Shown one piece after another: positions 50,081 to 61,538 of a DNA stretch of 64,000 nt. Position 1 is the first letter of the stretch, and every line of letters starts with the position of its first letter. The stretch is from Tetramitus jugosus (taxonomy: Eukaryota; Heterolobosea; Eutetramitea; Acrasida; Vahlkampfiidae): contig OW569357.1 in the NCBI GenBank assembly GCA_937625935.1, forward strand, positions 1 to 64,000, written 5' to 3'. The notes beneath the pieces are model-generated. The model made no database searches, was not told the origin of the DNA, and saw only the letters and a program-made list of their open reading frames with translations. A program made the position numbers and the translations under genes.

Positions 50081-51592
50081 ATGATACTCGAAGGATTCCT
50101 AGTTCCAATACTGTTGATCTTGTTGACTAATGGAGCGGCTGTCCTGTTGTTTCACAGGTACGGTCCCATTGGAAACAAACTGAGTTTGCTCGCTCATCAA
50201 TACACAACGAAAATTCAAAGCTTGGAGACTCGAGTGGAGCAACTGGCGGAAGACAAAGAAAAATTGGAGAAGAAACTTCGAGAGAAACAGACTCATATCT
50301 TTCAAAGTGCAGCCAATGACGAACTGTACCGAGAGGAAACAATGAAGAATGAAAAGAAGTTGATACTTGAACTCAAGAGTTACAAGAGCAAGTGTTGTAC
50401 GTTGGAGCAAGAGTTGAACCTTTCTCTCAAGAAACTGGACCATTATCGATCGGATCTTGAGCGAGTCAACCAGGAACAAATTGATCGGGATAATTCGTTG
50501 AAGATGAAAGACAACGAGATCGGACAATTGAAAGAACAATTACAACTCCTGGAGAAACAAACTGAAAAACGAGTGGAAATATCAGAGAAAAATTGGGAGC
50601 TTGTAAACAAGGTCAACTCACAATTACAAAGCAAGATACAACTGTATGAGAAGAAGATTCAGACAAATCATCAACTTCAGTCACAAGTCAATGCTTTGCG
50701 CAGTGAATGTGAAAAGTTACACAAGGATCATGAGAATGGAAGTTCCTCTTGGAAGAAACAAACAGAAACTAAACTAACGCAACTCATCTCCGAGAGAGAC
50801 AAATACGCCTCTCAACTCCAAGCATTGGAGACGGAACGAAATCGCTCCGTCCAGTACTTTGAAGGCCTCATGAAAAAAGTGAAACAAGAAGAAGAGAACA
50901 AGTGGTCTCCTATCGTTCAGCAAAAAACGGAAGAAATACAGAAGCTAACGAGTATGCTCCATAAGAACAGAAGAGATAGTGATGGATTCCTCTATGAAGA
51001 AAGAACGTCATGGGAGAAACAAAAACAAGAGTATGAAAACAAATTGAGCTCGATGAATCAGTTACAACGGTTGTTGGAGCAGAAAGATCAAGAAGTGGAA
51101 GCTCTAAAGACCAATCTTATAACGGACAGGAATCAATCTGCATCGAACATTGAATACCTCAATAATCAACTTCAAACGAGGATGGACGAGATTGTACAAT
51201 TGAACCAGCAAATCGAACTCTTAAAAAGATCCCTTGCTAGTGAGAGACAAAAGGTTCAGCAGATGGAGTCACAAATGCCTAAAGTCTTTGGAAATCATTC
51301 TCCCCCATCGACGAGGTCTCAGACCCCGATGGGACAATCCTTTATTAGTCCACCACCCTCTCCATCTCCCTCCAATTTTTCCAGTGTCAGTAGCAGTGCC
51401 GACGAAGTGAATCACCGAGCTGAAACTCCAAAGGACTCAACATATTCAGTGGGAACTTCACAATCAGGATATGCAAACTCTCAAAAGATTCCGAGAGAGT
51501 ATGACACAAGTGTGACAAACCCTTCCTTCTTCCCTCCTTCCTACCGGGTACTTCCCAATGGTCAGGGATATCGTTACACAACAAACTGGTGA
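50081..51592 (+). CDS. Membrane-anchored coiled-coil protein
   Basis: 503 residues. One N-terminal hydrophobic helix (GFLVPILLILLTNGAAVLLF) followed by about 370 residues of heptad-like, Glu/Lys/Gln-rich coiled coil (to about 405). The tail is Pro/Ser-rich and disordered (FISPPPSPSPSNFSSVSSSA), ending aromatic (SYRVLPNGQGYRYTTNW). The layout fits a tether or structural protein anchored in an internal membrane. No family is recognised. Confidence 0.7.
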   Translation: MILEGFLVPILLILLTNGAAVLLFHRYGPIGNKLSLLAHQYTTKIQSLETRVEQLAEDKEKLEKKLREKQTHIFQSAANDELYREETMKNEKKLILELKSYKSKCCTLEQELNLSLKKLDHYRSDLERVNQEQIDRDNSLKMKDNEIGQLKEQLQLLEKQTEKRVEISEKNWELVNKVNSQLQSKIQLYEKKIQTNHQLQSQVNALRSECEKLHKDHENGSSSWKKQTETKLTQLISERDKYASQLQALETERNRSVQYFEGLMKKVKQEEENKWSPIVQQKTEEIQKLTSMLHKNRRDSDGFLYEERTSWEKQKQEYENKLSSMNQLQRLLEQKDQEVEALKTNLITDRNQSASNIEYLNNQLQTRMDEIVQLNQQIELLKRSLASERQKVQQMESQMPKVFGNHSPPSTRSQTPMGQSFISPPPSPSPSNFSSVSSSADEVNHRAETPKDSTYSVGTSQSGYANSQKIPREYDTSVTNPSFFPPSYRVLPNGQGYRYTTNW

Positions 51593-51684
51593 GGAACATC
51601 GCATATGAATTGTACAGAACAAAGTAAAAAACATGGATCAAACTATTTTAAAAGCTTCGAAATTTCCATTGTCCTAAGCGAAAG

Positions 51685-53271
51685 TTAGAACAACCTATAC
51701 TTCTTTCGTCTATTCATTGAAAAGATTGGTTCATACTCAACAACATGATCACTAGTCATTCTTCCACTCGAAGTACCCTTCCTTCCATGTTGGGATTCCC
51801 TTATCCCATCGTCCATCAATAGATGAGTCCTCTTCTTTGCTCGTTTCACTTCCTCTTCCTCAATATCAGTTGTCCACAAATCATTGTCTGAACCATCTAA
51901 TGTAAAAGAAGAGCAACAATCATCTGTAGACGCGAGAGCAGAGTTGTTCCATTGACTATCGATTTGTTTCTGCAAGTACCGTTCCAGATGATTTGTCACA
52001 GAAGTTTCCTCGTCACTGTGAGATGCACCGTCTGAGCAAGAATCAGAGAGAGTTGTTTTCAGCTCTTCGTTTTCATCATCATCATCAATCACAACGACAA
52101 TAGCAGATTCTATTTCTTGATTAACTCTTGGAGTTTCAGATGGAGTTGTTGAAGAGTCACGATGGTTGGTATTAGTACTCTGATGATTTTCCGAACTTGA
52201 ATCTTTAGGACATGGTGCAGTAGTGGATGATGATGATTGTATAGCATGGCACTGTGACATTTGTATCATTTGATCCAATTTTGTTACTTGAACTTGAATA
52301 GATTCCATCCAATTCTTCTGACATGATTCAACAGACATCCTCCACTGTTCAATCATGTTAGTTTCTTCTTCTCTACTTCTGCGTCTCTTCTCTTCTACTT
52401 CTTTTTATTGTTCTTTAGCTTCTTTTTCATCTCTCTGTTGTTTTTCAAATTGTTGAATCGTCGTATTGAGTAACGAACTCAATTGATTCAACTGTTCGCT
52501 CAGTGATTGGATCAACAGCGATTGATCTTGGAGTATAGTCCTAGTTTGTTCAAATTGGTTCACCATTTCGAGCTTTATCTCACTTAATTGTTCATTTGAA
52601 CTTGTTTGTTGACTCACAATAGAATTCAACACTTTTTCAAAGTGTTCCAACCTGAATACAATCAACTGTTTGTTTTTCATTTCCTCTTGTTGATTTTCTA
52701 TACTCTTTTGACTACTATTACTGTTGTCGATGGTGCTGCTCGTTCTTTGAACATGATGATTGTTGTTGTTATGCTTCAATTGCGATGATAATGTCTGCTG
52801 TTGAGAGCTACTATTATTTTGACTGTTTTGATACAATTTGGTCTGTTTCAAAAATGAGTGAAAAGAGCTTGGTGATGATGATGATGCATGAGGAACACGA
52901 GATGACAACAGAGGAGATGACTGAGAAGATTGAGAGGATCTATTGTTGTTGTTGTATCCCATGTTATTGCTGCTAGAGGTCATAGCTCTGGTGGGATCCA
53001 TGGAGAAGAGCTCTGATAGGTTGGCAACATTTCTACGTGGGAAAAGAGATGATGATTGTTGAGAAGAGCTTTGTTGAGAGGAAGATGATTTTTGAGAAGA
53101 GCTTTGATTGTTGGTGTTGTTGTATGATAGTCTACTATTGTGGTTGACGGTTGATAGGGAGTGGAAGGGAAAATGGCTGCTTCTGTTGTTGTGGGATTGA
53201 GAGCTTTGTTGTTGTTGTTGGCTGTTGGAGAGCTGAGAGAATTGAGCTTCGAATTGTGAATCAAAACTCAT
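51685..53271 (-). pseudogene. Ser/Gln-rich coiled-coil gene split by TAA
   Basis: From the ATG at 53271 a 288-residue frame ends at TAA 52407-52405. The same frame stays open for 239 more codons to 51685. The residues on both sides form one charged helix (KEAKEQ, stop, KEVEEKRRRSREEE). The next ATG (52356) would start a separate 223-residue protein. One gene of about 528 codons with a single nonsense change is the simplest reading. The N-terminal 190 residues are Ser/Gln/Asn-rich, the middle is a coiled coil and the C-terminus is acidic. No family is recognised. Readthrough or two tandem genes are alternatives. Confidence 0.6.
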
Positions 53272-53737
53272 TTCTTGTTTCTCTTGGCTTTTTATCGATA
53301 TCTATCGTAATACAAAAAAACAGTTTTTGGTAAAAGAGCAGTTTTTTTGTATGTAAGTCATCCAGTTTTTGGCGCGTTGAGTCGGAGATATTTACGTTGT
53401 AACAATTCACTGTAAATTGGCCGCTGATGAGGTACTGTCATCAGCTTGTCATAATATCACCTTTCACCTTTTTTTGATTGCCCCCATGCGTAGTCGGCCA
53501 ACAAACTGTGAAGGTCACAAAGAGGAGCAGCATTCCACACAACCCAACAACATCTTGGTTTTTTTGCTTGTCATTCTTGCTGTCAGCTTAGAGAGAGAGC
53601 AGATTTTTTTTCGAATCCCAAACACCCAAAAAACCAGCAAAAACACCACAACAACAAAACACACACGTTATCTCATCTTACAACAACAATTTCATTGAAT
53701 ATTATTACTATCCCTTGAGAAAAATAATACTACTACT
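53272..53737. promoter_or_regulatory. Divergent promoter region
   Basis: 466 bp between the split Ser/Gln-rich gene (minus) and the RalGAP-beta-like gene (plus). It contains T-runs, TATCGATATCTATCG near 53292-53308 and an AC-rich 5' UTR (53610-53695). No other gene is seen. Confidence 0.4.
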
Positions 53738-56700
53738 ATGCTTCTCCCGTGGATTGATGAAATTGGGTTAGTTCCCTCTGATATCGACAAGAACATTCTC
53801 AAAAATTTTCCTCTGAGTGTGAAAAGAGTCGTTGTGTCATCCATTGTTCGCTACTTTCATTCACAGTATCAACATGCCATCTCTCAGTTGAATACCCAGA
53901 ATCATGTCGAATGGGTCATGGAAGTCATTGGTCAGAGCTTTCAGTTGCCTATTGAGGATCATGAGGTGATTGGAATGGCCATTGATATTTATCACAAGTG
54001 GATTTTTAATGAGGCTGATAGACCTGCACCTGTTCAATCCAATTTGCAGTATTTTATTCAGGTATGTCATGTGTTTTATAGCATGCTTTATTATTATTGT
54101 TGGTTGTTGTTGTTGGTTGTTCTTGTTGTTCTTGTTGTTCTTGATATGAAAGAAGCAATGTTTTTTTTTTCAAATCTTCATGATAGCTTATGCTAACACA
54201 CTACATATATCACCATTCATCACACCATGATGTAATCCACTCTACACACACACACAGCAAATCTTTAAACACTTTTCCAACATTTTCCAAAACAGACAAT
54301 CATCAAAGACCAACAAGGACACAAACAACTCCAGCAGCAGCTCTGGCACAGGCAACAACAATAGCAACACACCTGCTCAAACCAAACCCGCCGTACTCAA
54401 AGAACACATCTTCCTCTGTAACAGAGTACTCGATATTTTCTTACAAATGGGAGTGCACGGTGACATGATTGATGAAACGAGTTGGAATCATTTGCTCAAG
54501 ATTCTCATTGGTATCACTGATGCTACGATACGAAGTGTGAACGGATTGGGTGAACTCGTCTATGGTCTGTTGAAGGTGCTATTCGAGTTGTGGTTGTGTT
54601 CGTTGAGTGACGATAAGACCATGTGGGATCACTTGCAAAAGCATTGCATCAGTTGGTGCAAGCACATGGCTACCATCAAACAGTGGAACAGTGTGTGTTT
54701 GGCTTTGACGAAACGAGTGGTTAATTTGTTGTATGGTGCAAGCGAGGGCACTTCTGTCGTGAGAATTGAGTGGAAGGGATTGAATCCAACGAATAACCCG
54801 AGTGCCAATGTGGGAAATCCAACCACTGAGCTCGATTTGCCTGATGAGTACGTGTATTACTCATGGCACATGATGTTATGTAAGTCAAGTCGCTTTTTTT
54901 TTCCTTCACATGTGTGTTGCTTTTTGATCATGTGCTCACACGACATGCAACGTTCATTGAATAGATGTGTTGGGAAATCCAAATCACTTGTTGGATCCAG
55001 AGGTTCACTTGGTTGCCTTCCAAGGTATTCAAAACATTACCAGACACATTGCTTATATTGGTGCAGATCCTCCTCTCAAGAAGATGAAACAAATCAGAGA
55101 AGATTGGAGATTGTGCTATGCACCTGATGGTAACACTATTTTGGACTTTTTCGGACCATGGTTGTTTGAAGCCGCTACTCGTGATGCTCCAGCATTCAAC
55201 GAAGGTAGAGCTGTTGCATTTGCCGCCTTGTGTAGAATATATTGTAGAAAGGGTGGAAGGCCAATGAGTCACCGTAACTTGTCTCTCTTCTATCATGCGC
55301 TACAAATCGGTTTGAAAGACAGTGATATCATTATTTTGAGTGCTATTTTATTGAATTGTTGTAATATATTCAGTTATGAGTTGGAGGGATCTCACATTTT
55401 GATTCCAATTTGTATGGAAACTTGCGAAAAGATTTTGTGCGAGGTATGTTGTTGTTTTTTTGATTGGCATGTAGATGATGTCTCATGTGCAGATTGTTCT
55501 TAATTAACTGTTCTTAATTACTTATCACTTTTTTTTTATTGTTCAATAGGATGGAAAATACCCAGAGTTGCTCAGAAGCGCATGTATCACGTTGGTCAGC
55601 TCCCTGATTTGTTTGCCAAACTATTATGCCGGAAACGCCACAAGCGAACAGAACACAATTTACTTGGAACTCAAGTATCAGGTTCAAACTGTGTTCCAAA
55701 AGGCATTGAAGAAGGAAAAGTCCACCAGAAACTTGCAACAATTGCTCTGGAGTACTAGTGTGTTGATATATGAAGAGATTTACAAGAATGCTGAGGTAGC
55801 ACCTGTTTTTGTCATGGTATTGTTGGATTTGTTGAAAGACAATGCAGCAAAGGCCTTGCGAGAATATGAGGCTGAAGTGTTTGTGACCATTTATGAGGTA
55901 TTCTCTTCGTTGACACCATTGTATCAACAAATTGAGTCATCTGATCCAGATTTCGCACGTCGTATCGTCGATCAATTGGCTTTACAAATTCCAATTCAAG
56001 CAAGCTTGCTCTCAAATAATCAAACAAAGGCCAAGATTGTCGAAGAATCATTGTATTGCATATGTGATTTGATCATGGTTGGTAACGAGCGTATTTTCGG
56101 TAATAAGGAAACTATTACTAAGGTTATTGCTGCAATTGAAGCTGCTTTGAATATTGAACGAAAGATATCTCCTAGCGAGGATACGACCAATATTAAGCTT
56201 GCTGGTGAGTTTGTGTTGAGTCACATGTTGAACCATGCCGGTCACTATCCACCATGTTCAGATTCTACCTCAGCTCAAATTACTTCCTCTGTTAAGGAGA
56301 GTGATGAGGTCTATGATATGAAGTCGCCAGAGGAGAGCGAATATGTTCGATTCTTCGTGTTTGCCGACTTGTTTGTGTTCAGTATTATCGAACAACCAGA
56401 TGAGAAGGATGGCCCTGGTGTCACAATTCTAGTGCGTGATCTCACTGGTAAATACTGTTGGGATGCAAGATTGTTATTCGGTGAAGATCCAGCTCCTTAC
56501 TCTCAACTCTCTGAACTTGGTCGCTTCACCGGCAGTTCCTCAACTGGACTCACAGGACATGTTGAAGAACATGAAAACAATCAAATTCTCATGAAGTTCT
56601 CCAATCCTCCTGAAGTCAGAGAAAGAGACGATGTGGATCTGTTTGAACAATTGATGACTTTGCAAGAGTCTACAGAAACCTCATACTTTGAATCATATCG

Positions 56701-57676
56701 TTCAACTTTCAACGAGTTAGATATCAGTGCTAAGCCACCTGCACTGAAATACAAGTACTCAAGTGAGAATAAGGCTAGTATGTCTCGTTTGCTTCTATCT
56801 CAAATGGGATTCTTGAGTCTCGCAAGTCAAAAGAACTTTGTTCAATTGCATTCCAATATGAAGTTGATGAGAAGTTTGGTTACTTTGGATAAGACTCAAC
56901 CTAGGGACACTCACAAGATTGCTCTTGTCTATGTCGCCAATGGACAGGATGATCAAGTGGAACTGTTCTACAACGAAGATGCTTCCGATCGCTTTAGAAA
57001 CTTCGTGAGAAGCATGACTTGGGAAGTACCACTCAGAAGCCATGACAGTTTTATGGGAGGTTTGGATAAGAATGGATCAACCGGTGAGGCTGGACCATAC
57101 TTCTCTGACTACCGGACTGAAGTCATGTTCCATGTTCCTACCATGATGCCAACGAGTCAAAAGGAACCTCAACAAATTCATAAGAAACGTCACGTTGGTA
57201 ATGACCACGTCAATGTTATCTGGACAGAACACAGCAGAGACTACTTCAAGGGTACTATTATCAGTCAATTCAATTTCATTCATATTGTCATTTATCCAAT
57301 GCAGAGTGGTTTGTACCGAGTTGATGTCCATGTCAAGGAGAAGAATACTCCAATCTTCGGTCCAGTTTGCCATGGTATGATCTTGAGTGAGAGAATTCTT
57401 GGAGATTTGATCCGTTTGACCTCAGTCAACGGTAACAGAATCGTCAGAGGCATGAGTACTGGTTACACGAAGCCTTACATTGCCAGAAAGAAGTTGATCA
57501 ATGAACTTGTCGAAAGATATAAGAGTGACTTGGATACTGATTGGTACTATGGCAGCTTGTTTGTCAACAAGGCCATCTCCAATGACGTTGTGAACAATAG
57601 TGGTGCAGGTGCTCCAAAGAAAGGAAGAGCAAAGAAGGAAACTACTACCACAACAACTCCAAACAAAACCAAGTAG
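53738..57676 (+). CDS. RALGAPB: Ral GTPase-activating protein beta-like subunit
   Basis: Four exons (53738-54061, 54258-54879, 54965-55443, 55550-57676) join in frame to 1,183 residues. The helical N-terminal half matches RalGAP-beta (SWNHLLKILIGITDATIRS, LVYGLLKVLFELWLCSL, KQWNSVCLALTKRVVNLLYG, NEGRAVAFAALCRIYC). The C-terminus is a Rap/Ral GAP domain (about 930-1150) with RHVGNDHVNVIW; Asn1026 is at the Asn-thumb position of active RapGAPs. Animal RalGAP-beta (about 1,490 residues) is the non-catalytic partner of an alpha subunit, so the Asn deserves attention. The end is Lys/Thr-rich. Intron 1 has a TTG microsatellite. Confidence 0.85.
54096..54150. repeat. TTG/TTC microsatellite in intron
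   Basis: Imperfect TTG and TTC triplets inside intron 1 of the RalGAP-beta-like gene, outside the coding exons. Confidence 0.8.
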
Positions 57677-57818
57677 TGATCCCAAATCATTGTATACTAC
57701 CAACAACAAATAAACATGAGATAATTATTGCAATCGTGTTTAGAGCCCTCCAACTCGCTCTCCTTCAACTCCGCTATCGAGACGATCAAATTTACACTAA
57801 TTCGCAAGAAGCAGAAGA

Positions 57819-59315
57819 ATGAAGCATCGCATTCACCAATCAGTTGATCTTCATGTTCACATGAACCATGCATCATCAAGCGTTGGAAGTGATTCTTCTT
57901 CCATTGATGTTTCATCATCTCCTCATCCCAGGAGAAATTCGTGGAGAGAAAGAACTTGTGATTGGTTCTCCATCATCCTGTGGTGTTCTGTGGTCCTGTT
58001 GGTCCTGGTTAATATTGGATATTTTGTCAAGATTGTGAATCGAACAAAAGCTTCAATGTCTGTTGTCAAACGGCAAGAAGATAGAGTTCATACCTTGCCT
58101 CGATCAGAGAAGGGTGCAACCAATCCTCTTGCTTCCTTTTTCCCCTACTACATGAACAATCGACATGAGAAGATGACTGTTTATATGAATACGTTCGACA
58201 GAGATAAGTTGCTCAAGATTTGTTTGGAGCACTATGCGAAGCTAACAAGCATTGTCGATCGAGTCATTGTGTCGTGGAACAATATCCACCGACCTCCACC
58301 TGATCCCAAAGAGTACAACCTACCGTTGGATATCGTATTCATCAGGGAAACAGAGGATTCTTTGAACAACAGATTTAAGGCACATGACGATTTAATTAGG
58401 ACTGATGCAGTATTGGCAGTGGATGATGACATTATTATTGCTGCCGAGGACTTAGATTTTGCACTGCGAATGTGGAGATGGTTCCCTGATCAAATCGTTG
58501 GATTTACGGGCTATGCAAGAACTTTTTCTTTCAATACTACGATGAAGGAATGTAGACCCAATACGAAACACAAGGATTACCATTATGGAAACTTTTGTAA
58601 TATCGGATCAAAGAGACGGTTTGTGAACTATGACCCTCTAGACTACATGCTCGTACTGGACAGTGCGGTTATATTTCACAGAAAGTATCTAAAGTTATAC
58701 TCTATTGAGACAGATAATATCGTCAAAAAACATGTGACTGTAACTAGAAACTGTGAAGATATTTCCTTACCATATATCATTGCTCTGCACAGCAAATTGC
58801 CAGCAATCATGATCGATAATTACAAGGATTTGAATCACATGCAGTATCACAATGATCCTGGCAAGCACGTAGGAATAAGTCAAACATCTTCTCATTACGA
58901 TCTTAGAACAAGGTGTTTAAATTTGTATGCTGAGAGAATGTTTAAGAACAGAATGCCTCTGTTTCGAACAACCTTTAAGGTGTCAAGAGTCATGTACTCC
59001 GATGTCAAGTTCAATCCCAGTGCAGCCACCATGCCAATAATGAGAGTGAACAATGAATTCTTGTACAATCCTATTCCCGCTCTTGATCCATCAGTACTTC
59101 AGAACAAGGAAGAATTCACTGAAGAGGAACTCGGAAGAAAAAGGAAGGAAGAAATCATGTACCCACCAAGAGATCGAGAAGAAGTAGCCCAAGCAGAAAC
59201 CAAGAAGTGGAAGGATATATTGGACAAAGATGACTTTTCCAAGATCCGTTCAAAAGAAGCGGAGGGCATCCAAGAGAGGCGCAAAAAGATGAGAAAAGCT
59301 CTTCATTTGGAATGA
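57819..59315 (+). CDS. GT64 (exostosin-like) glycosyltransferase
   Basis: 498 residues, type II membrane topology: cytoplasmic start, one transmembrane helix (about 49-73), stem, then a GT64 domain. Typical features are MTVYMNTFDRDKLLKICLEHY, VIVSWNN, FKAHDDLIRTDAVLAVDDDI with the metal-binding DDD at 202-204, FTGYARTFSF, and CEDISLPYIIA. The family transfers HexNAc-type sugars in the Golgi or ER, as in the C-terminal domain of animal exostosins. The exostosin GT47 domain is absent. The C-terminal 80 residues are highly charged and look helical. The downstream nucleotide-sugar-type transporter gene is a fitting neighbour. Confidence 0.85.
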   Translation: MKHRIHQSVDLHVHMNHASSSVGSDSSSIDVSSSPHPRRNSWRERTCDWFSIILWCSVVLLVLVNIGYFVKIVNRTKASMSVVKRQEDRVHTLPRSEKGATNPLASFFPYYMNNRHEKMTVYMNTFDRDKLLKICLEHYAKLTSIVDRVIVSWNNIHRPPPDPKEYNLPLDIVFIRETEDSLNNRFKAHDDLIRTDAVLAVDDDIIIAAEDLDFALRMWRWFPDQIVGFTGYARTFSFNTTMKECRPNTKHKDYHYGNFCNIGSKRRFVNYDPLDYMLVLDSAVIFHRKYLKLYSIETDNIVKKHVTVTRNCEDISLPYIIALHSKLPAIMIDNYKDLNHMQYHNDPGKHVGISQTSSHYDLRTRCLNLYAERMFKNRMPLFRTTFKVSRVMYSDVKFNPSAATMPIMRVNNEFLYNPIPALDPSVLQNKEEFTEEELGRKRKEEIMYPPRDREEVAQAETKKWKDILDKDDFSKIRSKEAEGIQERRKKMRKALHLE

Positions 59316-59475
59316 GTCATGCTCGGACTTTTCGGAATTTTCCGTTTATCTGTAGATGCATCACAAGTAGATCTACTACTCCTCCAACTGGAACACGAGA
59401 ATCAATTAATGTGTTCCCTCAAAAGCTTAAGACACCAACAAAACGCAAAGAACCTAACAAACAATTTTGAAGAAG

Positions 59476-60624
59476 ATGTCATATCATGGATTCAGAGAGA
59501 TCACATTGTACAGTGTTTACTGTATCTCTAGTGTGTGCATGGTCATATTCAATAAATCTACCATGATTTCCTTTGGTAATCCTCAGTTATTGCTTCTTGC
59601 CCAAATGAGCTGTTCTGTGTTGCTTACTCTGGGTGCCACAAGAATACTAAAGGTCATTCAGGGTCAAGGCAAGCTCGAAAAACGGAGTTACTACACTCAA
59701 ACAGTACCATTGTGTTCACAAAGCAGTAGAGACTCTCTCACTTCCTCTCAAGTGAGATTGAGGAATTTTGAAGAACCTGGGTGTGTGAGCACTTCACAGA
59801 GTCAAGATAGTGATCATGTTATCATCGAGTTGAAGAGTAGCAAAGATCTGAATGTAGCGAAAGCTACATCTTCAGATCTAACCAATTCCACACTCTCCAT
59901 TTTAGAAGAGTACTTTAGAATGAAGACGTGGAAGTGGGATCACCTCTTATTGTGCCTACCAATCTCGCTAACATTTATGGCCATGTTGATTACTAGCTTG
60001 AAAGCATTGGAGAGAGTTACAGTACCAACGGTCGTTGTCTCTAGAAACATGTCGACTCTCATCATCTCCGGATTGGACTACTTCTTCTTTAAACGGAAGA
60101 TTTCAAGTCGCAAAACTCTCTCATTGATCGTGATTTTGGTAGGTGCAATTATATATGGTTATGGAGATATTCACGCAGATACGATGGGCAATGTATGGAT
60201 CGCTGTCAATACTGTGTTCGTCATTTTAAATTCCCTTCTCGAGAAATATGTGGTTGTGACCATTGACCAAACTCCTGTCGGTGTGTCATGCTACCAAAAC
60301 TTGATATCAGCAATATTCTTGACAATCTACCTATTATTCACGGCAGGTGGCTCCAGTACAGAAGACACTCCTGAACAGGTCATCTCGCTCTTTGAAAAGG
60401 TCATGTTCCTTGGAAGTTGCTTATTTGGATTCACTATTAGTATTTCCTACTTCACCCTACAGAAGTTTGCCTCACCCACTAGCATATCAGTTGCAGGAAA
60501 TATGAACAAGTTCCTGTCCGTTCTCGTGGGAGCCATCGTGTTCCACCAGGCACTCACCTATTCTGCCGTATCAGGATTAGTCATTTGCATACTGGGAGGA
60601 CTGTTGTATTCCATCACAGATTAA
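59476..60624 (+). CDS. Nucleotide-sugar/triose-phosphate-type transporter
   Basis: 382 residues from the ATG at 59476; the frame upstream has only a TTG. About ten transmembrane helices in the drug/metabolite transporter fold, with TPT/VRG4-like features: VCMVIFNKSTMISFGNPQ in TM1, VTVPTVVVSRNMSTL in the middle and SPTSISVAGNMNKFLSVLVG near the end. A hydrophilic Ser-rich loop of about 75 residues sits between TM2 and TM3 and is unusually long. Probably Golgi-located and supplying a sugar nucleotide; the substrate (GDP- or UDP-sugar) cannot be told. It follows the GT64 gene by 160 bp on the same strand. Confidence 0.82.
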   Translation: MSYHGFREITLYSVYCISSVCMVIFNKSTMISFGNPQLLLLAQMSCSVLLTLGATRILKVIQGQGKLEKRSYYTQTVPLCSQSSRDSLTSSQVRLRNFEEPGCVSTSQSQDSDHVIIELKSSKDLNVAKATSSDLTNSTLSILEEYFRMKTWKWDHLLLCLPISLTFMAMLITSLKALERVTVPTVVVSRNMSTLIISGLDYFFFKRKISSRKTLSLIVILVGAIIYGYGDIHADTMGNVWIAVNTVFVILNSLLEKYVVVTIDQTPVGVSCYQNLISAIFLTIYLLFTAGGSSTEDTPEQVISLFEKVMFLGSCLFGFTISISYFTLQKFASPTSISVAGNMNKFLSVLVGAIVFHQALTYSAVSGLVICILGGLLYSITD

Positions 60625-60654
60625 TGAGTGAGACTTTTTTATTTCTTCAACTCT

Positions 60655-61173
60655 TCAGAGATACATGAGTGAATAGACAAGTGAGCCAAGCCATATGGCA
60701 AGTGGCCCTACGACCAACAAATAAACGCGGTACCAATGAGGTTCCACTTGATTCCTTCTCTTGGACTGATGCTTATAGTCCAAGTAGTAACCAAAACCCA
60801 TGACCAATATCAACAATGCCAAATAGAAGCTCGAAGGCACAATCGAAACAAAGTTTCGTGCCTGATAGGGATCAAACAAGCTAGATACGAAGGATCCAAC
60901 AGCAGCAAACACTGCACTGCACAGCATATTCGCGGCTAGATAGGAATTTGGCAACGGTTTCAGTTTCTTTGCTTGTAATCTCTTCTTTTTTTTGTCCTTT
61001 AGTTTCGCATCGGCTTTGTCCCCTGTGTTGCTCTCTTGTTGTTCAGCAGCAGCATCGATCTGATCGCGCAATTCCTTTGGTGTGATTTTGACCACAGTAA
61101 CAGCAATTCCAGCAGCCATGGTCATGTAGCCAATAAAGATGGCAAACAGGCATTTGGCCAAGTCGGTCATCAT
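60655..61173 (-). CDS. Small four-helix membrane protein
   Basis: 172 residues with one N-terminal hydrophobic segment (CLFAIFIGYMTMAAGIAVTV), a Lys-rich soluble loop (KDKKKKRLQAKKLK), and three further hydrophobic segments towards the C-terminus. No family is recognised. A second ATG directly follows the first. The stop is 30 bp from the stop of the convergent transporter gene. Confidence 0.65.
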   Translation of the reverse strand: MMTDLAKCLFAIFIGYMTMAAGIAVTVVKITPKELRDQIDAAAEQQESNTGDKADAKLKDKKKKRLQAKKLKPLPNSYLAANMLCSAVFAAVGSFVSSLFDPYQARNFVSIVPSSFYLALLILVMGFGYYLDYKHQSKRRNQVEPHWYRVYLLVVGPLAIWLGSLVYSLMYL

Positions 61174-61538
61174 TTTTGTTATTGTGAATTGTGTTCAAAC
61201 TTCAAAGTTTTTCTCATGACGGACAAAAAGATCTTTGGTTCACAGCACCAATGACAGAACTGGTGAAGTTTCGTTTAATTGAACGGTGCATTGGTTCATT
61301 TGACTGGCATTCAGACACTCGATATGGAGATTCTTCAAATCAAACAGTTATCTGCTCTCAGTGATTCTTGTACCTGTCATAAATAGGGCGTGTACATTGG
61401 TCACATTATCTCCACAAACTCACCCGGTATAATTGGTAGCGAGACTATCGTTTACGATAATTCTGGCGGGAATGACTTGATGAGATACCAAACGAGAGTG
61501 ACACGGCCGAACTGTAAATTACAAGGCAATATCCTGTG
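61174..61538. other. Intergenic spacer
   Basis: 365 bp between the start of the four-helix protein gene and the end of the RCC1 membrane protein gene, both minus-strand. It contains the small inverted repeat TATCGTTTACGATA (61446-61459) inside a stretch with a tRNA-like D-arm, but no T-arm follows, so no RNA gene is called. Confidence 0.45.

Noticed and set aside
52405-52407. Alternative genetic code with TAA read as Gln
   Set aside because: Many intact genes here, such as the membrane-protein and ATPase-neighbourhood genes, end at TAA, TAG or TGA in the normal way, so a general reassignment is not supported.
61415-61475. tRNA-like segment with a D-arm-like GGTATAATTGGTAGC
   Set aside because: No T-arm with a GGTTC-type loop follows and no acceptor stem pairs.
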